Source: Rikenellaceae bacterium (GTDB taxonomy: Bacteria; Bacteroidota; Bacteroidia; Bacteroidales; Rikenellaceae). Taken from it: DNA of 34,707 bases. Positions 1 to 8,402 of the stretch are shown piece after piece (the stretch's first letter is position 1; each line of letters starts with the position of its first letter). The notes beneath the pieces were generated by a model. That model made no database searches, had not been told where the DNA came from, and saw nothing but the letters and a program-made list of their open reading frames with translations. The stretch covers positions 1 to 34,707 of the forward strand of contig JAGBHC010000038.1 in NCBI GenBank assembly GCA_017935625.1, given 5' to 3'. The position numbers and the translations under genes are program-made.

Positions 1-2
1 GC

Positions 3-440
3 TTCGACATAGCGGAGAACGACATCGCCCTGCGCTGGGAGAAATTCCTGATAGACCCGGCCTATGACCGGCAGACAGGAGAGAGAAACAACAAGGCGTT
101 GAGCGGCTTTATGGACGTCTATGCCGCCGATGAACAGATTGTGACCGTACTGGGCGATGACAAACAGGACGAAGTGCGTTCCATCTGCCTTTTCGACTGG
201 GACGGCCAAGCGGTGAAGCGCATCGTGCTGGAGGACGAAGAGCTGGACGTATTCCGCGTGTGCATGGATTCCGAAGGGAACATCTACGCACTGGTGAAAG
301 ACAACAAGGACTCAGGCTACCTGGCCCGCATCGTGGAGACGGGGCCGGCACCGGATGGCTATCGGATAAGCGAATCGAAAATCAAACGCTTCTCTCCGGA
401 AAAGGACCCCGAACCCAGCATCTTCGGCGTGGGAATGTAG
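3..440 (+). CDS. C-terminal part of a beta-propeller-like protein (partial)
   Basis: The reading frame is open from the window edge to a TAG at 438-440 and gives 145 residues; the true start lies upstream of the window. The visible part has short repeated strand-turn units with Asp-rich turns, such as CLFDWDGQAV, FRVCMDSEGNIYALV and LARIVE. This is the pattern of a six-bladed propeller of the BF3164/TolB-like lipoprotein type common in Bacteroidota. That family usually carries an N-terminal lipobox, which is outside the window. The gene ends 276 bases before the next gene, which has its own promoter, so it is probably not part of the MurNAc operon. The fold is inferred from blade-like periodicity; no function can be assigned. 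Confidence 0.6.
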   Translation, partial: FDIAENDIALRWEKFLIDPAYDRQTGERNNKALSGFMDVYAADEQIVTVLGDDKQDEVRSICLFDWDGQAVKRIVLEDEELDVFRVCMDSEGNIYALVKDNKDSGYLARIVETGPAPDGYRISESKIKRFSPEKDPEPSIFGVGM

Positions 441-716
441 CGATGCCGACGCCCCTACCCCCGGTGCGCCGGACGCTCTTCGCACATCGTCGTCTCCGCG
501 ACACTCCGACAGCGCACAGAATGCACACAGAAGATGCACGAGAAACGCACAGGGGGGGGGAGACGCATGGGAGGCGCACAAAAACGTGCACGGGAGGGGT
601 ACGGGTGCGCACGAGAGGCGCATGAGAGGTACACGGGGACACAAAAACCGACCGCAGAAGGCCCGTTTTCTCGGTGAAAAACCCTATTTTTGGGGGTTGT
701 TTTTAATCCGGAAATC
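441..716. other. Intergenic region with G9 run and degenerate G-rich repeats
   Basis: No gene is supported here. Positions 530-645 contain a run of nine G (552-560) and a series of degenerate 10-20-base units built around GGCGCAC, GCATG and GAGAGG (for example GAGACGCATGG, GAGGCGCAC, GAGAGGCGCAT, GAGAGGTACACG). The purine-rich strand is the plus strand. The 3' end of the region holds the promoter of the MurNAc operon. Confidence 0.6.
685..692 (+). promoter_or_regulatory. -7 promoter element of the MurNAc operon
   Basis: TATTTTTG matches the Bacteroidota -7 consensus TAnnTTTG and lies 25 bases upstream of the symporter ATG. No TTG is found at the usual 19-21-base spacing upstream, so the -33 part is weak or replaced by an activator. 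Confidence 0.5.
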
Positions 717-2183
717 ATGACACCCGCCATCGTAATCTCTACCATACTGATATACATCGCCTTGCTTTTCGCCGTAGCCTACATTTCGGGGCGCCGGGCC
801 GACAACCAGGGCTTCTTCGTGGGCAACCGCCGCTCGCCGTGGTGGGCCGTGATGTTCGCCATGATTGGCGCCAGCATGAGCGGCGTCACCTTCGTGAGCG
901 TGCCCGGCATGGTGGCGGCCGACCACTTCTCCTATCTGCAAATGTCGCTCGGCTTCGTGGCCGGGCAGCTGGTCATAGCCTTCGTGCTGGTTCCGCTCTT
1001 CTACCGCATGCAGCTGGTATCCATCTACGAATACCTCGAAAACCGCTTCGGCACGGGCAGCTACCGCACCGGTGCCTGGTTCTTCTTCATCTCCAAGGTG
1101 CTGGGAGCCGCCGTGCGGATTTTTCTGGTGTGCGTCATCCTCCAGATGCTGGTCTTCGACCCGCTGGGGCTGCCCTTCGCGCTCAACGTGGCGGCCACCA
1201 TGGCCCTGGTGTGGCTCTACACCCGCGGCGGGGTCAAGTCGCTCATCTGGACCGACTCGCTCAAAACCCTCTGCCTGCTGGGCAGCGTGGGGCTCTGCAT
1301 CTGGTACATCACCCGCAACCTGGGCATGGACTGGGGCTCCGTGCGGCAGGCCGTGCTCGACCATCCCTACTCCCGCATCTGGTTCTTCGACAACCCCGAC
1401 GACCCGCGCTACTTCTTCAAACAGTTCTTCGCGGGCCTGTTCATGGTAGTCGCCATGACGGGACTCGACCAGGACATGATGCAGCGCAGCCTGAGCTGCA
1501 AGAACACCCGCGACTCGCAGAAAAACGTGGTGATAGCCGGCACCCTGCAACTGGTCGTCATCGCCATGTTCCTGATTCTCGGCATACTGCTCTATCTGTT
1601 CATGGAACGCAACGGCATCGCCCTGCCCGCCAAGAGCGACCAGGTCTTTCCGCTGGTGGCCACCGACGCCTCGTTTCCGCTGATAGTGGGCATCCTCTTC
1701 GTGCTGGGGCTCATCTCATCGACCTATTCGGCCGCCGGCTCGGCCCTCACGGCCCTCACCACCTCGTTCACGGTGGACATCCTCGGGGCCCAGCACCTCC
1801 CCCCGCAGCGGCTCACCCGCCTGCGCAAACGGGTGCACCTGGCCATGACGGCAGTGCTGGCCCTGGTCATCGCCGCGTTCGAACTGCTCAACGACTCGAG
1901 CGTCATCTCGGCCGTCTACACCCTGGCCAGCTACACCTACGGCCCCATTCTGGGCATGTTCGCCTTCGGCATCCTCACCCGCCGCAAGGTGCGCGACGGA
2001 TGGGTCCCCGCGGCGGCCCTGCTCTCCCCGCTGCTCTGCTTCGTGCTGCAACGCAATTCGCAGGCCTGGCTGGGAGGCTACACCTTCGGATACGAACTCC
2101 TGATTATCAATGCACTGTTTACCTTCATAGGCATGTGGGCACTCTCCACCCGCCCCGCAGCCGAAACCGAAACCAAGCGATGA
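717..2183 (+). CDS. Sodium:solute symporter family transporter, probable MurNAc importer
   Basis: This 488-residue polytopic membrane protein belongs to the sodium:solute symporter (SSF) family. It begins with a membrane helix (VISTILIYIALLFAVAYISG), has the SSF-typical stretch MIGASMSGVTFVSVPGM near residue 50, and shows about a dozen further hydrophobic segments. ATG 717 was chosen over an upstream in-frame TTG at 690 because the TTG lies inside the promoter element. Its stop overlaps the amidase start by four bases (ATGA), which indicates translational coupling. It shares an operon with a BadF-type kinase and MurQ. That parallels the murT-murK-murQ MurNAc salvage genes known in Tannerella forsythia, where an SSF-type protein imports MurNAc. 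The substrate here is inferred from that context; a sialic acid or other sugar is the alternative. Confidence 0.85.
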   Translation: MTPAIVISTILIYIALLFAVAYISGRRADNQGFFVGNRRSPWWAVMFAMIGASMSGVTFVSVPGMVAADHFSYLQMSLGFVAGQLVIAFVLVPLFYRMQLVSIYEYLENRFGTGSYRTGAWFFFISKVLGAAVRIFLVCVILQMLVFDPLGLPFALNVAATMALVWLYTRGGVKSLIWTDSLKTLCLLGSVGLCIWYITRNLGMDWGSVRQAVLDHPYSRIWFFDNPDDPRYFFKQFFAGLFMVVAMTGLDQDMMQRSLSCKNTRDSQKNVVIAGTLQLVVIAMFLILGILLYLFMERNGIALPAKSDQVFPLVATDASFPLIVGILFVLGLISSTYSAAGSALTALTTSFTVDILGAQHLPPQRLTRLRKRVHLAMTAVLALVIAAFELLNDSSVISAVYTLASYTYGPILGMFAFGILTRRKVRDGWVPAAALLSPLLCFVLQRNSQAWLGGYTFGYELLIINALFTFIGMWALSTRPAAETETKR

Positions 2184-5152
2184 AAACGATACGAAGACTC
2201 TCGACGACCCTTCTTCTGACCCTGCTCCTCGCCGGGGCCGCCGCCCAGAGCGTCTCGCGCCAGACCCGCGCCCGAATCGGCGAGGCGCTGACCGAGATTG
2301 CCCGGGAGCGGATTTCCGTGGCCACCATCCGCGTGACCAACGCGGTGGCCGACACCCGCACCCTCACCCTCTACACCAACATCAATCTCTCCTATTACCC
2401 TTTCCGCGAGCAGAACGTCGGCCGCTTCTACGACACCGTGCGCAGCCTGCTGCCCGAGAGTTACGCCGACCGGCGCATCCGGCTCATCACCGACGGCCGC
2501 GAAATCTCGGACCTCATTCCGCTGGCCCTGCGCCACGGCGTGGACCGCAGCCGGGTGAAGACCTTCGTCAATCCCTCCGCGCGGCCCCTCACCGAACGCA
2601 TCGACCGCCCCTTCCGCCCCGACAGCGGACTGGAAGGGCGGCACATCGCCCTGTGGCAGAGCCACGGCCTCTATTTCAACCAGGACGACAACACCTGGCA
2701 ATGGCAGCGGGCCCGCATCTGGCAGACCGTGGAGGACCTCTTCACCCAGAGTTTCGTCATCCCCTTTCTGGTGCCGATGCTGGAGAACGCCGGAGCCGAC
2801 GTGCTGCTGCCCCGCGAGCGGGACATGCGCCCCGAGGAGGTGATTGTCGATAACGACGACGACCCGGTATACAGCACCTCGTCCTACTCCGAATACGACG
2901 GCCGCCACCGCTGGCACGACGGCTCCGAAGCCGGATTCGCAAACGCCCGGGAGGTCTACACCGACCGCGACAACCCCTTCCGCATGGGAACCTTCCGGCA
3001 GGCCGCCACGGTCACCGACTCGCTCGACGCCGGCACCGTCACCTGGCGGCCCGACATCCCCCGCAAGGGCGACTACGCCGTCTACGTCTCCTACCGCACC
3101 CTGCCCGACAGCGCCGACGACGCGCTCTACACGGTGCGCCATGCGGGCGGACAGACGCGCGTGAAGGTGAACCAGACCATGGGCGGCGGCACCTGGATAT
3201 ATCTGGGCCGCTTCCCCTTCGAAAAGGGATGCGGCCGGCAGGGCGAAATCACCCTCAGCAACCTCTCCTCCCGCACGGGACGGACGGTGACGGCCGACGG
3301 CGTGAAAATCGGCGGCGGCATGGGCAACATCGCCCGCCGCACCGAGCCCGAGAACCGCACCCGGACCATGGACTACGACTACGAGACCAGCGGCTATCCC
3401 CGTTTCGCGGAGGGGGCGCGCTACTGGCTGCAGTGGGCCGGAGCCCCCGACTCGGTCTACTCGCCCAAACTCTTCGCCGACGACTACAAGGACGACTACA
3501 TGAGCCGCCCCCTGTGGGTCAATTACCTGATGGGAGGCTCGCCGCGCCTGCCCCACACGCCGGGACTGGGCGTGCCCATCGACCTGGCCCTGGCCTTCCA
3601 CTCCGACGCCGGCAACCGCGACGGCGACGAAATCCTCGGCACGCTGGGCATCTTCTACACCAAAGACAACCGCAGCCAGACCTTCCACGGAGGAGCCTCG
3701 CGTTACCTGTCGCGCGACCTGACCGACATGGTGATGACACAGATAGTGAACGACATATCCGCCCTCTACGAACCCGACTGGGTGCGGCGCGGCCTGTGGA
3801 ACCGCAGCTACTACGAAGCACGGGTTCCGGCGGCCCCCACCATGCTGCTGGAGCTGCTCTCGCACCACAACTTCGCCGACATGCGCTACGGCCTCGACCC
3901 GCGCTTCCGCTTCACGGTGAGCCGCGCCATCTACAAGGCCGTGCTGCGCCACGTCTGCTTCCAGTACGACACCCCCTGCATCGTGCAGCCGCTGCCCGTG
4001 GAGCGCTTCGCCGTGGAGAGCGAGGGCGCCGGCTTCCGGCTGCGGTGGAGCCCCTCGGACGACCCGCTGGAGCCCTCGGCCCGGCCCGACCGCTACGTCG
4101 TCTACACCCGCATCGACGAGGGCGGCTTCGACAACGGAACCCTCGTGAGCGACACCACCTACGTCATGACCCCGCAACCCGGACGGCTCTACTCGTTCCG
4201 CGTGACGGCCGTCAATGGCGGCGGCGAGAGCTTCCCCTCCGAAACGCTGGCCGCGGGCATCGCCCCCGAGAGCCGCGGTCTGCTGCTGGTGATTAACGGA
4301 TTCGACCGCGTCAGCGCTCCGCCCTCCTTCGCCGGCGACTCCCTCTCGGGATTCGACACCGGCAACGACTTCGGCGTGCCCTACCTCTCCGACATCCACT
4401 TCATCGGCAACCAGTACGAATTCCGCCACTCGCAGCCCTTCCTCGACAACAACGCCGTGGGATACGGCGCCAGCCACGCCGATTTCGAAAGGCAGGTCAT
4501 CGCGGGCAACACCTTCGACTACCCCGCCCTGCACGGACGGGCCGCCCTGGATGCGGGCTGGTCGTTCGTCTCGGCGAGCCGCCGGGCCGTGGAGCGGGGC
4601 GACGTGCAGCTCGGCCGATACCGCACCGCCGACCTCATCCTGGGCAAGCAGCGCCAGACGCAAATCGGCCGCGGCGCCTTTCCGCCCGCATTCCGCACCT
4701 ACACCCCCGAGCTGAAGGCGGCGCTCGAGAGCTTCTGCGCGGCAGGCGGCCGCCTGCTGGTGAGCGGAGCCTACGCAGCCAGCGACAACCGCCCCCGCCC
4801 CGAGGACAACGACTTCATCAACCGCACGCTCCGCTACAAGCTCCACGCCGCAGGCGCCGCCGTGGGAGGCCGGGTGCGCATCGTCGCCTCGCCCGCAGGC
4901 ATGCCGCGCAGCAGCTACGAATACCACCACCGTCCCAACCGCGACTTCTACGCAGCGGAGCGCTGCGACGCCATCGTCCCCGCGGGGGGCAGCGTCACCT
5001 TCATGCGCTACGACGAGAACAACCTCTCGGCCGGTGTGGCCTACTCCGGGGCCTACAAGACCTGCGTGCTGGGATTCCCGTTCGAGACCCTGCGCGAACG
5101 GAGCCAGCGGGCCATGCTGATGGGGGCCGTACTCGACTTTTTCGAACGATAA
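2180..5152 (+). CDS. Secreted N-acetylmuramoyl-L-alanine amidase-like protein with inserted domain
   Basis: This 990-residue protein has a signal peptide (MKTIRRLSTTLLLTLLLAGA, cleavage near AAAQS). The amidase_3 zinc site can be traced: H162 in WQSHGLYFN, E185 in QTVEDLF, H474 in AFHSDAG, and a catalytic-type E558 in LLELLSHHN. The first two ligands are separated from the second pair by an insertion of roughly 220-400 that looks like a golvesin/xanthan-lyase binding domain (FRQAATVTDS, WIYLGRFPF). A fibronectin type III-like domain follows around 605-700. A C-terminal segment of about 290 residues is unassigned, with one stretch (FCAAGGRLLVSGAYAA) resembling a glutamine-amidotransferase-like fold. 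Such proteins are often annotated 'xanthan lyase'. In this operon the likely role is removing stem peptides from MurNAc in peptidoglycan fragments outside the cytoplasm. Family assignment is fairly firm; substrate is inference. Confidence 0.8.
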   Translation: MKTIRRLSTTLLLTLLLAGAAAQSVSRQTRARIGEALTEIARERISVATIRVTNAVADTRTLTLYTNINLSYYPFREQNVGRFYDTVRSLLPESYADRRIRLITDGREISDLIPLALRHGVDRSRVKTFVNPSARPLTERIDRPFRPDSGLEGRHIALWQSHGLYFNQDDNTWQWQRARIWQTVEDLFTQSFVIPFLVPMLENAGADVLLPRERDMRPEEVIVDNDDDPVYSTSSYSEYDGRHRWHDGSEAGFANAREVYTDRDNPFRMGTFRQAATVTDSLDAGTVTWRPDIPRKGDYAVYVSYRTLPDSADDALYTVRHAGGQTRVKVNQTMGGGTWIYLGRFPFEKGCGRQGEITLSNLSSRTGRTVTADGVKIGGGMGNIARRTEPENRTRTMDYDYETSGYPRFAEGARYWLQWAGAPDSVYSPKLFADDYKDDYMSRPLWVNYLMGGSPRLPHTPGLGVPIDLALAFHSDAGNRDGDEILGTLGIFYTKDNRSQTFHGGASRYLSRDLTDMVMTQIVNDISALYEPDWVRRGLWNRSYYEARVPAAPTMLLELLSHHNFADMRYGLDPRFRFTVSRAIYKAVLRHVCFQYDTPCIVQPLPVERFAVESEGAGFRLRWSPSDDPLEPSARPDRYVVYTRIDEGGFDNGTLVSDTTYVMTPQPGRLYSFRVTAVNGGGESFPSETLAAGIAPESRGLLLVINGFDRVSAPPSFAGDSLSGFDTGNDFGVPYLSDIHFIGNQYEFRHSQPFLDNNAVGYGASHADFERQVIAGNTFDYPALHGRAALDAGWSFVSASRRAVERGDVQLGRYRTADLILGKQRQTQIGRGAFPPAFRTYTPELKAALESFCAAGGRLLVSGAYAASDNRPRPEDNDFINRTLRYKLHAAGAAVGGRVRIVASPAGMPRSSYEYHHRPNRDFYAAERCDAIVPAGGSVTFMRYDENNLSAGVAYSGAYKTCVLGFPFETLRERSQRAMLMGAVLDFFER

Positions 5153-5165
5153 ACACCTCTGCGCC

Positions 5166-6065
5166 ATGTACCTGATAGCCGACAGCGGTTCCACCAAAAC
5201 CGAATGGGTGGCAGTCGATGCCCGCGGCAGGCATCTGCACCTGCTGACCGGAGGGCTGAACCCCGTTTTCACCTCCGGCGAACAATTCGCCGCCGCAGCG
5301 GGCGAAGCGGCCGAGGCGCTCCGCCCCCGCTTCGCACCCCTCCGCACCCCGCATGCCGGGAGCGGCACCCCGTGGCGGGGGCTGCACATCCGCTTCTTCG
5401 GAGCCGGATGCTCCGAAGAACGCATCCCCGGGGTGGCGGCCGCGCTCGCCGCCGCCTTTCCCGGCGCCGAAGCCGAGGTGCGGAGCGACATGACCGGCGC
5501 CGCCCTCGGGCTCTGCGGCACGGCCCCGGGGGTGGTCTGCATCCTCGGCACGGGCTCCAACTCCTGCCTCTGGGACGGCTCCCGCATCGCGGCCAACGTG
5601 CCGCCGCTGGGTTTCATCCTGGGCGACGAGGGGAGCGGCGCTTCGCTGGGCATCGCGCTGGTGAACCGCCTCTTCAAGGGGGCGCTGCCCCGCGACCTGA
5701 GCGAGGAACTGCTCCGCGAGACCGGACTCTCGCTGCCGGAGGTCATCGAACGGGTCTACCGCAGCCCGCAGCCCAACCGCTTCCTGGCCTCCCTCTCGCC
5801 CGTCATACTCCGCCACATCGACCACCCCCTGCTGCGCGAACTGGCCGAGGAGCGCTTCACCGCCTTCCTGCGGCGCAACGTCGCCCGCTACGACCGGCGC
5901 GACCTGCCCGTCCACTTCACCGGCTCGGTGGCCTGGTTCTACCGCGAACTGCTCTGCCAGGCGGCCCGCCGCGAGGGATTCCTCCCCGGGAGCATCGTCC
6001 GCTCGCCCCTGGAGGGCCTCTGCGAACACTACATCCGCCGGGCGCCCACCCCGCAGCACCCGTAA
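5166..6065 (+). CDS. BadF/BadG-type sugar kinase, MurK-like
   Basis: This 299-residue ASKHA-fold kinase has the phosphate-1 loop DSGSTKTEW at residues 6-14, a second nucleotide loop LGTGSNSCLWDG, the GDEGSGASLG motif and an adenosine-type loop FTGSVAWFY near the C-terminus. This is the layout of BadF/BadG/BcrA/BcrD-type N-acetylglucosamine kinases. It starts 13 bases after the amidase stop and ends 34 bases before murQ. MurQ needs MurNAc-6-phosphate as substrate. An SSF symporter, unlike a PTS, delivers unphosphorylated sugar, so a dedicated kinase is expected at this position; MurK of Tannerella forsythia plays this role. A GlcNAc kinase with broad specificity remains possible. Confidence 0.82.
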   Translation: MYLIADSGSTKTEWVAVDARGRHLHLLTGGLNPVFTSGEQFAAAAGEAAEALRPRFAPLRTPHAGSGTPWRGLHIRFFGAGCSEERIPGVAAALAAAFPGAEAEVRSDMTGAALGLCGTAPGVVCILGTGSNSCLWDGSRIAANVPPLGFILGDEGSGASLGIALVNRLFKGALPRDLSEELLRETGLSLPEVIERVYRSPQPNRFLASLSPVILRHIDHPLLRELAEERFTAFLRRNVARYDRRDLPVHFTGSVAWFYRELLCQAARREGFLPGSIVRSPLEGLCEHYIRRAPTPQHP

Positions 6066-6099
6066 CCCGCCCGCTTCCGCAACCGAAACCGAAAACAAG

Positions 6100-6933
6100 A
6101 TGGAACGACCTTTCGTAAAGATAACCGAACAACCCTCGCCCTACGACGACCTCGAACACAAACGCGCCGGCGAACTGCTCCGCTGCATGAACGAGCAGGA
6201 CAAGCTGGTGGCACCGGCCGTGGAACGCGCCCTGCCGCAGATTGAACAGCTGGTCATCCGCCTCACGGAGCGCATGGCCCGCGGAGGCCGGCTCTTCTAC
6301 CTGGGAGCCGGAACCAGCGGCCGGCTCGGCGTGCTCGACGCCTCGGAGATTCCGCCCACCTTCGGCATGCCGCCCACGCTGGTCGTCGGCCTCATCGCCG
6401 GCGGCGACCGCGCGCTGCGCAACCCCGTGGAGGGGGCCGAGGACGACCCGCGGCAGGGATGGCTCGACCTGGCCGCCCACGCCCCCACGCCCGACGACAC
6501 GGTGGTGGGCATCGCCTCCTCGGGCACCACGCCCTATGTGGTGGGAGCCGTCCGCGAAGCCCGCAGCCGCGGCCTGCTGACGGCCGGCATCACCAGCAAC
6601 CCCGGTTCGCCGCTGAGCGCCGAGGCCGAAATCGCCATCGAAACGGCGGTGGGCCCCGAAGTGGTCACCGGCAGCTCGCGCCTCAAATCGGGCACGGCAC
6701 AGAAAATGGTGTGCAACATGATAACCACCGCCACGATGGTCCGCCTGGGACGCGTGCGGGGCAGCCGCATGGTCAATATGCAGCTCTCGAACCGCAAACT
6801 CATCGACCGCGGCACCAGAATGATTGTCGAAGAGACCGGAACGGAGTATAACGTAGCGAAAAACTTATTACTTTTGTACGGTTCGGTAAGCGCGGCCCTG
6901 GAGGCCCTCCGCGACCGGCAAACGGAAATCTAA
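6100..6933 (+). CDS. murQ: N-acetylmuramic acid 6-phosphate etherase
   Basis: MurQ cleaves the lactyl ether of MurNAc-6-P to give GlcNAc-6-P and D-lactate in the cytoplasm. The 277-residue protein carries a SIS sugar-isomerase domain with the sugar-phosphate loop LGAGTSGRLG (68-77) and the second loop ASSGTTPY. Glutamates E83 (DASEIPP) and E114 (EGAEDDP) fall at the same numbers as the two catalytic glutamates known in Escherichia coli MurQ. The C-terminal signature VVTGSSRLKSGTAQK is also present. The protein is slightly shorter than the roughly 300 residues of E. coli MurQ. It is the last gene of the operon beginning at 717. Its 3' end switches to AT-rich codons where a promoter-like element for the next gene is embedded. 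Confidence 0.96.
   Translation: MERPFVKITEQPSPYDDLEHKRAGELLRCMNEQDKLVAPAVERALPQIEQLVIRLTERMARGGRLFYLGAGTSGRLGVLDASEIPPTFGMPPTLVVGLIAGGDRALRNPVEGAEDDPRQGWLDLAAHAPTPDDTVVGIASSGTTPYVVGAVREARSRGLLTAGITSNPGSPLSAEAEIAIETAVGPEVVTGSSRLKSGTAQKMVCNMITTATMVRLGRVRGSRMVNMQLSNRKLIDRGTRMIVEETGTEYNVAKNLLLLYGSVSAALEALRDRQTEI
6869..6876 (+). promoter_or_regulatory. Promoter-like -7 element inside the 3' end of murQ
   Basis: TACTTTTG fits TAnnTTTG and lies 78 bases before the YqeY start. The surrounding murQ codons (TTA, TTA, CTT, TTG for four leucines) are unlike the C- and G-ending codons used elsewhere in the gene. That suggests a second constraint on these bases. No TTG is seen at -33. Confidence 0.4.
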
Positions 6934-6953
6934 CGCAAAAAAGATACGCATCT

Positions 6954-7403
6954 ATGTCAATCGAACAGCAAATCAGCGCAGGAATCATGGCAGCGATGAA
7001 GGCCAAGGATACGGTACGCCTGGCCGCGCTGCGCAATGTCAAGAAATACATCATCGAGGCCAAGACCGCTTCGGCCGGCATCAGCGAACTGCCCGATGCC
7101 GACGCCCTGAAAATCATCGGCAAGCTCTGCAAACAGGGGCTCGACTCGGCCGAAATCTACAAACAGCAGAACCGTCCCGACCTCTACGAGGAGGAGATGG
7201 GACAGGTGAACGTGCTCAAAGAGTTCCTGCCCCGGCAGATGAGCGCCGAAGAGCTCACGGCCGCCGTGCGCGAAATCATCGCCTCGGTGGGAGCCACCTC
7301 CATGAAGGACATGGGCAAGGTGATGGGCGCGGCCGCCAAGCAGCTGGCCGGCAAAGCCGACGGCAAGGACATCTCGGCCAAAGTCAAGGAACTGCTCGCT
7401 TAG
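6954..7403 (+). CDS. GatB/YqeY domain protein
   Basis: This 149-residue cytoplasmic protein matches the YqeY family throughout. It has an N-terminal helical half with MKAKDTVRLAALRNVKKYI, then EEEMGQVNVLKEFLPRQMS, and a C-terminal GatB-like small domain ending in GKADGKDISAKVKELLA. The family resembles the tRNA-binding tail domain of GatB; its role in Bacteroidota is not settled, and a link to tRNA-dependent amidation or tRNA binding is only family knowledge. It sits 20 bases after murQ and 7 bases before the transporter, so it is transcribed with its neighbours although it is functionally unrelated to MurNAc salvage. Length is normal for the family. Confidence 0.92.
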   Translation: MSIEQQISAGIMAAMKAKDTVRLAALRNVKKYIIEAKTASAGISELPDADALKIIGKLCKQGLDSAEIYKQQNRPDLYEEEMGQVNVLKEFLPRQMSAEELTAAVREIIASVGATSMKDMGKVMGAAAKQLAGKADGKDISAKVKELLA

Positions 7404-7410
7404 CCCCGCG

Positions 7411-8397
7411 ATGAAAGAGGCCACCCATCACCTCAAGACCATACTCATGCCCACGTCGATGGTCGTGGGGCTTCTGCTGCACGACCTGCTGGCGCCGGTG
7501 GGATGGATTACCCCCTACCTCATCTTCCTGATGCTCTTCATCACCTTCAGCAAGGTGGAGCTCCGCGAGATGAGGCTCAGTCCGCTGCACCTGTGGCTGC
7601 TGGCCATTCAGGTCGCGGGCAGCGTCGCCGTGTACGCCGCCGTCGCCCCTTTCGACCGGCTGGTGGCCCAGGGCCTGATGATAACGGTGATGGCCCCCAC
7701 GGCCACGGCCGCCGTGGTGATAGCCTCCATGCTCGGCGGCGGCATCCCCATGATGGCCACCTACAGCCTGCTCTGCAACATGGCGGTGGCGGTGGCCGCC
7801 CCCGTGGCCTTCTCGTTCATCGGCCCCAACGCCGACATGCCGTTCTGGGAGTCGTTTCTCACCATCTGCAGCAAGGTGATGCCGCTGCTCATCCTGCCGT
7901 TCGTCGCGGCGACCGTCGTGCGACGGCTCCTGCCGAAGGTGAACCGGCTGCTGTGCACCCACCAGAACCTGTCGTTCTACATGTGGGTGACGGCCCTCAC
8001 CGTCACCACGGCCACGGTGGTCAATTTCATCCTCCGCAACAACGACCTCATCGGCCGCTGGACGGCCATCTGCCTGGCCGGCGGCTCGCTGGTCATCTGC
8101 CTGGCGCAGTTCAAGCTGGGCCGCATGCTCGGACGCCGATACGGCGACACCGTGGCCGGCGGCCAGTCGCTCGGCCAGAAAAACACCCTGCTGGCCATCT
8201 GGATGGCCCAGACCTTCCTCGACCCCGTCTCCTCCATCGCCCCGGCCGCCTACATCTTCTGGCAGAACAACGTGAACAGTTTCCAGCTGTGGCGCAAGGA
8301 GCGGCTCGACGCCCGACAGGCCGCCTCCGCCGGCCGGCCCGCCCCTGCCCGGCGAACCGCCCCGACCGACAATCGAAACCAAGCCAATCAATCCTAA
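7411..8397 (+). CDS. Bile acid:sodium symporter (BASS)-type membrane transporter
   Basis: This 328-residue membrane protein has nine or ten hydrophobic segments. Family-like stretches are FLMLFITFSKVELREM near residues 35-50, a helix starting LMITVMAPTATAAVVIASML, and the segment MAQTFLDPVSSIAPAAYIFW near residue 270. The duplicated five-helix arrangement with a conserved polar turn (APTATAA) fits the BASS/arsenite-transporter superfamily. The C-terminal 35 residues (rich in Ala, Arg and Pro) look like a soluble tail. The gene starts 7 bases after the yqeY-like stop and is followed 5 bases later by an aldo/keto reductase, so the three genes form a unit. Substrate is unknown; a monocarboxylate or other organic anion is as likely as a bile acid. 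Confidence 0.72.
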   Translation: MKEATHHLKTILMPTSMVVGLLLHDLLAPVGWITPYLIFLMLFITFSKVELREMRLSPLHLWLLAIQVAGSVAVYAAVAPFDRLVAQGLMITVMAPTATAAVVIASMLGGGIPMMATYSLLCNMAVAVAAPVAFSFIGPNADMPFWESFLTICSKVMPLLILPFVAATVVRRLLPKVNRLLCTHQNLSFYMWVTALTVTTATVVNFILRNNDLIGRWTAICLAGGSLVICLAQFKLGRMLGRRYGDTVAGGQSLGQKNTLLAIWMAQTFLDPVSSIAPAAYIFWQNNVNSFQLWRKERLDARQAASAGRPAPARRTAPTDNRNQANQS

Positions 8398-8402
8398 GAC
8401 CC

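Noticed and set aside
839-2179. Upstream extension of the amidase frame across the symporter gene
   Set aside because: The extension is Arg/His/Pro-rich out-of-frame sequence; the signal peptide at 2180 marks the true start.
2078-5746. Open minus-strand frame of 1222 codons opposite the amidase and kinase genes
   Set aside because: Antisense shadow of GC-rich genes; His/Val/Gly/Ala-biased composition, no domains, and the plus strand has clear enzymes.
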